From the NCBI RefSeq assembly GCF_033807575.1, contig NC_084729.1, forward strand, positions 8,990,001-9,054,000: a DNA stretch of 64,000 nucleotides. The letters run 5' to 3'. This stretch comes from Cydia pomonella (Eukaryota; Arthropoda; Insecta; Lepidoptera; Tortricidae). Positions 57,239 to 64,000 of this stretch are shown here, piece after piece (position 1 is the first letter of the stretch; every line of letters begins with the position of its first letter). Position numbers and translations under genes: made by a program. The notes below the pieces were generated by a model, which saw only the letters and a program-made list of their open reading frames with translations, was not told where the DNA came from and made no database searches.

Positions 57239-57715
57239 GGGTTGTTTCCATCTACAAATCTCAGGGCAGAATATTGTATCCCAATAAATTCTTTTGGATT
57301 ATAAGAACATGTTAAACTACTTTTAGGGGACCTGTAATGACTATATTTTTGTAAATATTAAATTTCAAATATCTTTTGGCACACGTCACGTGAATAAACT
57401 CGAAACGTCATTGAAGATTCGGATGACGTCACAACTCTCGGATTGACACTGTTGACAGTTAGGCGATAAACAACAAATGAAAAATGTCAGTTGACAGTTC
57501 GTATCTTCTGCGTGTGTATGTAGTTATGTGTCAAACCGTAAACTGTGACGTCACACAATTTTCAAAGAGCATTTTGGGCGCGAAAGCATCTGTCAAAATA
57601 TATTTTGTTAAATTAACATATTTAAAGCCGTTTTTAGTATAAAAGTTGAATTTTAGGGCAACTTTTAGTTAATATAGAACGTAATACAAGCGTTTCGAAA
57701 TATTGGAAACAACCC
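57239..57715. mobile_element. MITE with TA target site, inverted copy
   Basis: Reverse complement of 27661-28128; ends gggttgtttcc / ggaaacaaccc between TA. Lies in the last gene X intron. Confidence 0.85.
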
Positions 57716-57775
57716 TATTATACGGAATTTTGACCCTTAGAGTCTCTATACATCTCTAATGATAATGTTACTCAC

Positions 57776-57874
57776 CAGCTTGTGCACGTAGACGGAGGAC
57801 TGGTGCAGGAAGGTCTTGGGGCACTCCGAGCAGCGCCACTTGCGGATGCGGCGGTGCACGCAGTCGCTGTGGTT
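57776..57874 (-). CDS. Gene X, internal exon
   Basis: It runs from acceptor tttgatcag to donor ctg|gtgagt: 33 codons, phase 0 at both ends, GC-rich. NHSDCVH supplies the two histidines of the finger begun in the upstream exon (CSQCPKAYLYAWQLR + N-H-SDCV-H), and WRCSECPKTFLHQSSVYVHKL starts the next. Both joins give exact C2H2 spacing, which confirms the exon borders. Confidence 0.85.
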
Positions 57875-58599
57875 CTGATCAAATTTTGTCAAAAATTTCA
57901 TTTAAATAATAAATAAATTCATTTATTTCGACCTTAAAACTTAGGATCATATCACATTTAAATTATTATATTAAAACGTCAGATTAAAGTTTAACTTAAA
58001 CTAAATTAAATTAAGTTAAATATACTAATATTTTAACCTAGTCTAGAGAGGCTTGGACACCAGTACGTGAATCATATGACAGTGATTCAGGCACTGGCAG
58101 TCAAATCTCTCCGCAAACATTTAAGAGCCAGGTACTTATTTTAGAAAAAAAATGTTAAATTGATAGATTTAGTCGTTGAAATTGTACATGTTTTGTTTGG
58201 TAATCTAAATAACATAGTATAGGTTTCTATTAGCACGTCTTCTTTTTTAATAATAAGGTCGCAAGCGTGCGTCCCCGGTAATGTGACGAGAAGGGGCAGT
58301 TTTTAAAAATTCATCAAAAAATTATGGTGGTAATCATTTCGATACGCTGTGGTCAACTATAAAAAAATTGACCAATCACGTGGCGCCGCTTCCATAGAAC
58401 GGGGGACGGGTGGGCGGGGGCTCGCATGTTTATGTCTTTTGTTATAGATTTTTGTCTACTGCTCACCAAATTTCAAAATTATTATTAATATTAAAAAGAA
58501 TATTATTATAGATGACTCGTAGAAAATGTATTGCATACATTAGTGATATAATCAAACTTTTCAATCTCGTACCTTAGTAAGTAAGTAAGTAAATATTCT

Positions 58600-58820
58600 T
58601 TACAGTACATATGGGGCTACTTTATAGCACTAGTGCGAGAAGTAGCATATTACGTTACTGTGTCGAACATTTAAAGGGCCATATGTACTGTAAAACGTTG
58701 TACGATACATGTGCGAATAGGTAATTCGCAACTCGTGTCGATTTAAAACACTCCCTTCGGTCGTGTTTTAATTTATCGCCACTCATTTCGAATTTCCTAT
58801 TTTTCGCACTTGTATCGTAA
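58600..58820. mobile_element. Composite MITE, inverted copy
   Basis: Reverse complement of 48653-48876 with very few differences, so one of the younger copies. Confidence 0.8.
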
Positions 58821-59430
58821 TGTATGTTGTTGTATGTTGTATGTTGTGTTGTATTCTATCATTTGACAAAACACATCAGCAGAAGGAGATCTCCAGGAGA
58901 ATTCAGCTGGGTTGGGCGGCATTTAATAAATTAGCGGACATCCTGAGACCTGCTAACATTCCACAATGCCTGAAAACTCGCCTCTTCAATCAATGTGTCC
59001 TGCCCACCATGACCTACGGTGCCGAGACATGGACACTCACCAAGGAGGCTGTGCATAAAATCTGTGTAGCACAGAGAGCCATGGAGCGCGCCATGCTCGG
59101 TATCAAGCTTCAAGATCGAGTAAGGAATGTCGAGATCCGTCGTCGCACCAAGGTGCTAGACGTGGGTTGCGTCATTACCAACCTAAAATGGAGTTGGGCG
59201 GGACATGTTGCTAGGCAGAGTGATGGCAGGTGGACTAAAATGTTAACGGAATGGTGGCCGCTTTCGGACGAAAGAAGCCCCTGGCGTCCGTTGGCTCGTT
59301 GGGTGGACGACATTCGGAAAATTGCGGGACACTTCTGGATGCGATTAGCTCAGGATCGGGACAAGTGGCGTACTGGAAGAGAGGCCTATGCTCAGCAGTG
59401 GGCGATAAAAGGCTAATATGAATGAATGAT
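58821..59430 (+). pseudogene. RTE-like LINE fragment
   Basis: Frame 58820-59416 encodes the RT C-terminus: TYGAETWTLTKEAVHK, AMLGIKLQDRVRN, WAGHVARQ, RWVDDIRKIAG, WMRLAQDRDKWR. 5'-truncated; ends in AATG repeats. Lies in a gene X intron, antisense to the gene. Confidence 0.8.
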
Positions 59431-59439
59431 CGTAATGTA

Positions 59440-60140
59440 CTATTATTGCACCACAAATAAGACAAATTTAAAAAACAGATTTACAATGTAAAGAAAGGTA
59501 GCAACAGGCGGTCTTATCGCTGTAAGCGATCTCTTCCAGACAACCTTAGGGTAGCAGGATATAAAGAACAGTAAGTTTTTAGAACAGGTAGTGCACGAAT
59601 GAATTAGAGGAATAGGAAAATTACACATACATCAAGCAGACAGTACATACAGTACATTTACAATTTAAATAAACATATAAATATAACAATACATACCTAT
59701 ATTAAAATAAATAAATATTAGATACATATCTAAATATACATACATACATAATATAACACAGCAGCACATTAAGAAAGAGAAACTTTTGAAACTTTGAGAC
59801 AAGTAATGATTTTTCAGTAGGGTTTTAAAGCTTTGAAGAGTTTTCGCACACCTAATAGCTAAGGGCAGGGCGTACCTTACTTAGGCAACTCAGCAAGCTT
59901 CGTTGCCTAAACACGGTACTCGACTGAAAAGCTCTCTATTATATCACTATTGTATAAAATACTATTTCTATAGGAACGCGGCGGCACGTGATTGGTCAAT
60001 TTTTTTATAGTTGACTACAGCGTATCGATATGAATATTGTAGTTGAATTGGGAGCCGATCATGGAAAATACGCAATTATAGTATGGTATACGTAATCTTA
60101 ATTCAACAATTACAGTCGACGAGTAGAAAAATACATTTAG
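59440..60140. repeat. LINE 3' tail (antisense) and unrecognised sequence
   Basis: 59460-59700 (caacaggcggtcttatcgct) resembles an antisense LINE 3' region. The remainder is unassigned. Confidence 0.4.
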
Positions 60141-60278
60141 TACAGTCAAGTGTAAAAATATGGGTGTACACATCTTACTCAAAAATATGTCCCATAGCAT
60201 CTTATTCCAGTGTAATAAGAGCGTAGTACCATATTTATGAGACGATTCTCTCGATACATATTTTTTCAGCTGACTGTA
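60141..60278. mobile_element. MITE (tacagtcaagtgtaaaaatat type)
   Basis: Second copy of 39965-40102, nearly identical. Confidence 0.85.
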
Positions 60279-60541
60279 CATGACACAATATATGAACAAA
60301 TTTATGTCAAAAAAAAAGTAAATAAATAATAATAAAAATAATTGTTTATTCAGTTCAAAAATTACTTGTAACAAATACCTGTGTTAAGAGGCACCGCTCT
60401 TCCTTAATTAGTAATTAAACAACATTTTTTTTATTAAAATAGAAATTAAAAGATATAAAATTAACACATCAGAGAATAACAAAAGTAATTTACTTATTGT
60501 TTAATTTAACCTAATGAGAAGATGGACTTGCAAGTCCACAT

Positions 60542-60542
<1 letters not shown>

Positions 60543-60594
<52 letters not shown>

Positions 60595-60638
60595 CGTGTG
60601 CGCGCGTGTGTGCGCGTGTGTGTGTGTGTGTGTGTGTA
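60543..60638. repeat. (TG)n microsatellite
   Basis: About 95 bases of TG with GC variants, only some 15 bases downstream (in transcript sense) of the gene X donor at 60653. Confidence 0.95.
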
Positions 60639-60653
60639 AGGATTAATAAGTAC

Positions 60654-60755
60654 CCGTAGCTGCCAGGCGTACAAGTACGCTTTGGGGCACTGCGAGCATT
60701 TGAACGGCCGGTCGCCCGTGTGGTCCAGCTGGTGCGTTTTCAGCACGGACATACA
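60654..60755 (-). CDS. Gene X, internal exon
   Basis: It runs from acceptor ttgttccag to donor cgg|gtactt (weaker than consensus): 34 codons, phase 0. CMSVLKTHQLDH completes the finger started in 63530-63718 (CEVCGKSFT + ...), and FKCSQCPKAYLYAWQLR starts the next. A long TG repeat lies just inside the downstream intron and could influence use of the weak donor. Confidence 0.85.
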
Positions 60756-60782
60756 CTGGAACAAATCAGTGGCGTTTTATTT

Positions 60783-61125
60783 ATTTATTTAAAAAAATTA
60801 TTGCACAAAATATATACAACAATGTACAAATGGCGGACTTACTGCCAAATGGCATTCTCTACCAGTCAACCATAGGGCCAAACAGAACCTAGAATTGGTG
60901 CAGAGAAAAACATTGAATGAATAAAAAAAGGAAACCATACTTATGAACTACATAAATAAATAATAAAAATATATAAACTACCACATGTAACATACTATAA
61001 TAGTATTTTACAGTACACATGGTGCTACTTTACCGCACTAGTGCGAAAATTAGTATATTACGTTACTGTGTCGAACATTTAAATGGCCATATGTACTGTA
61101 AGACGTTGTACGATACACGTGCGAA
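60783..61125. repeat. Antisense LINE tail and half composite MITE
   Basis: 60783-60900 matches 11270-11355 (ttgcacaaaatat...tctctaccagtcaacca). 61009-61125 is the tacagtacatatgg unit of the composite MITE. Confidence 0.65.
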
Positions 61126-61388
61126 TATATCTGTCTCACTAATGGACGCGGCTCCTAAAACTTGTGCGATAAGGACAACGCCAGGTCAGGCGAAAAATTT
61201 TACGTAAAAATCTCAAAAAACGATGTTTCGTACTCGACTGTTTCCTCTTCCAAAACTTAACCAAATGTAACGAAATTTTGAGATATAAATGGTAATGAAA
61301 TTATATGTGTCGGACTGTTTTGATTTTAAGGCTAATTGATGTCAGTTTTGAATAACATGATTCTCTTTGCGGCCTAGTAAATTAGGCC

Positions 61389-62725
61389 TAGGGATTGCAA
61401 ACCGGATCCGGCCGGATTTTGGCCATAACCCGGCCGGATCCGGCCGGACCGGATCCGGTTTGGTATAGGGATATTAAAGTTAATTAAATAACATATTTTT
61501 CTAGTTTTTTGCGTTTTTCCTCAATCTATAATTTGAAGTTAATAAATAACTTCTTAACAATAAAATAGAACTTAGTAGTAAAAAGTGTGACACTGTCAAT
61601 ATCACTTTAAAAACAAAATATGAAATCGGTCATTTATTATATTTAACCATTCACAAGTGCTCAAATTTTCGTTTACAATTATAAATTAGATTAGTTTCTA
61701 AAGCCCGGTAATGGGATGTGGGGTGGGAATTGGAACTCCTTGAAAGGACAAGTTTTCGTAACTGTTCTTGGATCGAATTCTTTGTAACGTTGACATCCAT
61801 TCTAGTAAGAAAATAAGCCAAAATGATATTAAATTTGCCCTCATTTTTTGCCCGAGAAAGTAGTTGACTGTATGATTTAAAAAATTGAACTTTTTCTTAA
61901 TTTACAGAAAATTATATTGGTCAAATTATAGGGAATGGAACGCGACACGACGATCTCATGCAAAAAATAATAGAGTGTAGGATTTAAATCCATCGCGGAA
62001 AGGGACTCCCTCAGAAAAGTTACATGGATCAAATAAAGAATTGGCTAGACGTAGAGTAGCATGTACCAGGAGATGAAAGAAATTGCATAAGATTGGTTGA
62101 AATTGTAAATACAAAAGATTCTCTCTCAAATTTGAATAGAAAATAAACAATATTTTATCATATATATGTATATAATATACATAAAATCCGAGTAAACTAA
62201 AGATCATCAATGTTATTATATATTCATTCACACATGTAACACATATTGATTAGCCCAACTCTAGTCGATTGAGTACCGCCGACTTAATCCTGCTCATTTG
62301 TTTACTTTTAATCTCCTATCATTTCATTATGACACAACATTAACCTTCTCTGTAGCATAAATTACAAATGCCTTCCATGGCATCTCCATCCTTTCATTTT
62401 TCCTTCTATTACAGTATTTATGTAATCGTCATATCGTGCCACCAACATGAAAGGCATCTTCTGTTCCCAGTCATCGTCATAATAAATATATTTTTATTTA
62501 TCTAAATTTAAACTTTTTTCATTCGTTTTATGCTCTGTTCAACTTCATACCTCTCATCCGTCGCCTTTTCCTCATCTAAAACGCAGAGTGCGTGCTGTAT
62601 TTAGGCGTTTTTTTATTTTACCGGATCCGGTCCGGATCCGGTGATTTTTACCGGATCCGGTAGCTCCTGAAAAGTGCCGGATCCGGCCGGATTACCGGAT
62701 CCGCCGGACCGGATTGCAATCCCTA
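61389..62725. mobile_element. Non-autonomous hAT-like transposon (CCGGATCCGG type)
   Basis: Ends tagggattgcaaaccgga / ccggattgcaatccctа-type inverted repeats (left tagggattgcaa, right ttgcaatccct-a), with 8-bp target duplication attaggcc (61381-61388, 62726-62733). Both ends carry clusters of the palindrome ccggatccgg. No transposase frame inside. Lies in a gene X intron. Confidence 0.85.
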
Positions 62726-62733
62726 ATTAGGCC

Positions 62734-63529
62734 GTTTTTGCGAATATTTAAAGTGCCTAGTGCACTTTAAATATTATTAATTTATTATTGCTTATTGCAC
62801 TTATTGCACTATTAATTTATTATTGCTTATTGTACTTATTGCTTATTGCACTAGCGCCCAAAAATATCAAAAAGCAAAACAGTTGAAAAAATCATTGCTC
62901 TAGCTTAAAACCACGGAGGAAACAATCGAGTACGATTGTATGGAGAAATGTATGGTTTACAACACTTGGTAAACGTGTATGTAAACATACCTTTTAGTTA
63001 AGTCCGTTTATTTTAAGTATGTTTTAGTCAGAGCGTTTGAGGAAGTAAGTGTTCATCTCAATAATATATGTAACAACGGGTTGCACTCCGGGAGTGCCGG
63101 CAGAAGTGAAAACTTGAATATTAACGTTGTGCATTTTTGATATTTTTGAATGGTTAGAGAATTTTTTTGCACGAATTGCTTTAATTATCAGTATAAAAGT
63201 TCTATCATTTATGTGGTAAAATACAATATTCATTTATTGCGCTATCGTACACACACATGACAATTTAAATTAAAAATTTAACACTTCTCAACTATTATAA
63301 TTATTTAACATTAAAAAGTTTATCTCTCAGAAAAATCAACTTCCATCCATAATTTCAACGACTACGTCACGTGTCCGTCTTACGAATTTTCAATCTGACG
63401 AATCTGTCAGTCACGTGACCTGTCGCGAGTTTAACATTTTTTTCCCCATCACAAAAAGTGCACAGCGCCGCTAAAGAAGTTGTCACTTCAAAAAAAATTA
63501 CCACTCCTGTTGCCTCTCAATTGACTCAC
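62734..63529 (-). other. Gene X intron, repeat-poor part
   Basis: 62765-62850 has tandem 'ttattgcttattgcac' units; the rest is unrecognised. Confidence 0.45.
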
Positions 63530-63718
63530 CGTGAAGGATTTCCCGCAGACCTCGCAAACGTTTTTCTTCTCTCTAGGCTGAGTTCCTTTGGGCTTGTCCC
63601 CCCTCTTTCTCTGCAGGCGCGCGTAGTACTGCTGCCGCCCTGAGCCGGGCTTGATGTTCAGGTGGAGGCGGTCGATGTGCACAGACAGAGACATCTTTGA
63701 TAGGAAAGATTTGTTGCA
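63530..63718 (-). CDS. Gene X, most upstream exon in window
   Basis: It runs from acceptor gattccag to donor acg|gtgagt: 63 codons, phase 0. It opens with the second zinc Cys of a finger whose start lies beyond the window (C-NKSFLSKMSLSV-H-IDRL-H), then a basic linker (RLQRKRGDKPKGTQPREKK), and begins another finger (CEVCGKSFT). GC-rich like the other three exons. The gene therefore extends past 64000 and only its 3' part, about 180 residues, is visible. Confidence 0.85.
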
Positions 63719-63944
63719 CTGGAATCGTTCAATTAAATATGAAATACTAACATTAATAAATAGTTAAATTTTATGTGGTAAGAGAGGTTTAGACTTGCAA
63801 AATCTTGCATGCAATGTTCATAACATTACCTTTTGAATGCAGTTTACCGTAGTAATCGGCAATGTAACGGAAAGTTTTTGCTATTAGAAGTATAAAAACA
63901 AATTTATTTATTTTCAGAAAATATTTTTTTTTTTATATATACTA

Positions 63945-64000
63945 CGTCGGTGGCAAACAAGCATACGGCCCGCCTGATGGTAAGCAGTCTCCGTAGCCTA
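63945..64000 (+). repeat. Retroelement 3' repeat at window edge
   Basis: 'ggtggcaaacaagcatacgg' and 'cccgcctgatggtaagcagt', as at 40235; truncated by the window end. Confidence 0.7.

Noticed and set aside
60501..60764. Continuous 87-codon frame through the TG repeat
   Set aside because: His-Thr stretch is read from the microsatellite; the splice donor at 60653 ends the exon.

Overview
The window is nuclear DNA of an insect, most likely a moth or butterfly (Lepidoptera). This rests on the dense repeat load (tRNA-derived SINEs, RTE-like LINE tails, many short palindromic MITEs, hAT-like elements) and on small intron-containing genes in AT-rich DNA. There are no operons, ribosome binding sites or CRISPR arrays. 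No complete tRNA or rRNA gene was found.

The genes are C2H2 zinc-finger genes. (1) Minus-strand gene A: N-terminal exon 2404-2595 and finger exon 1134-1906, with eroded fingers downstream and an orphan duplicate of the N-terminal exon at 4626-4811. (2) Three paralogous two-exon genes. Gene 1 (+) has exons 9660-10053 and 17573-18435. Gene 2 (+) has 26504-26837 and 29370-30463. Gene 3 (-) has 41917-42382 and 35591-36606. (3) Gene B (+): acidic repeat exon 47145-47985 and a 19-finger exon 49908-51790. (4) Gene X (-): the 3' four exons, 63530-63718, 60654-60755, 57776-57874 and 56463-56615; it continues past the right edge. Exon joins were checked by hand for reading phase. In gene X the joins also rebuild C2H2 spacing across each intron.

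The N-terminal exons of gene A and genes 1-3 encode arrays of the SUMO-acceptor consensus [V/I]-K-x-E and share the motif AELYxDHxVKDELVLGPE just before a phase-1 splice donor. The finger arrays of genes 1-3 differ in number and in predicted base-contact residues. I infer a lineage-specific family of SUMO-dependent DNA-binding regulators, loosely comparable to vertebrate KRAB zinc-finger clusters; this is untested.

Genes 1-3 arose by duplication of a whole locus: promoter-proximal block, copia fragment in the intron, 3' flank, SINE. Later insertions mark each copy. Gene 1 has a 744-bp inverted repeat around a LINE in its intron, and a hAT-like element just past its stop codon. Gene 2 has a very young Ty3-type LTR retrotransposon of CsRn1 character just upstream. 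Gene 3 has a LINE tail inserted immediately after the GT of its splice donor. The rest of the window is mostly transposon remains.
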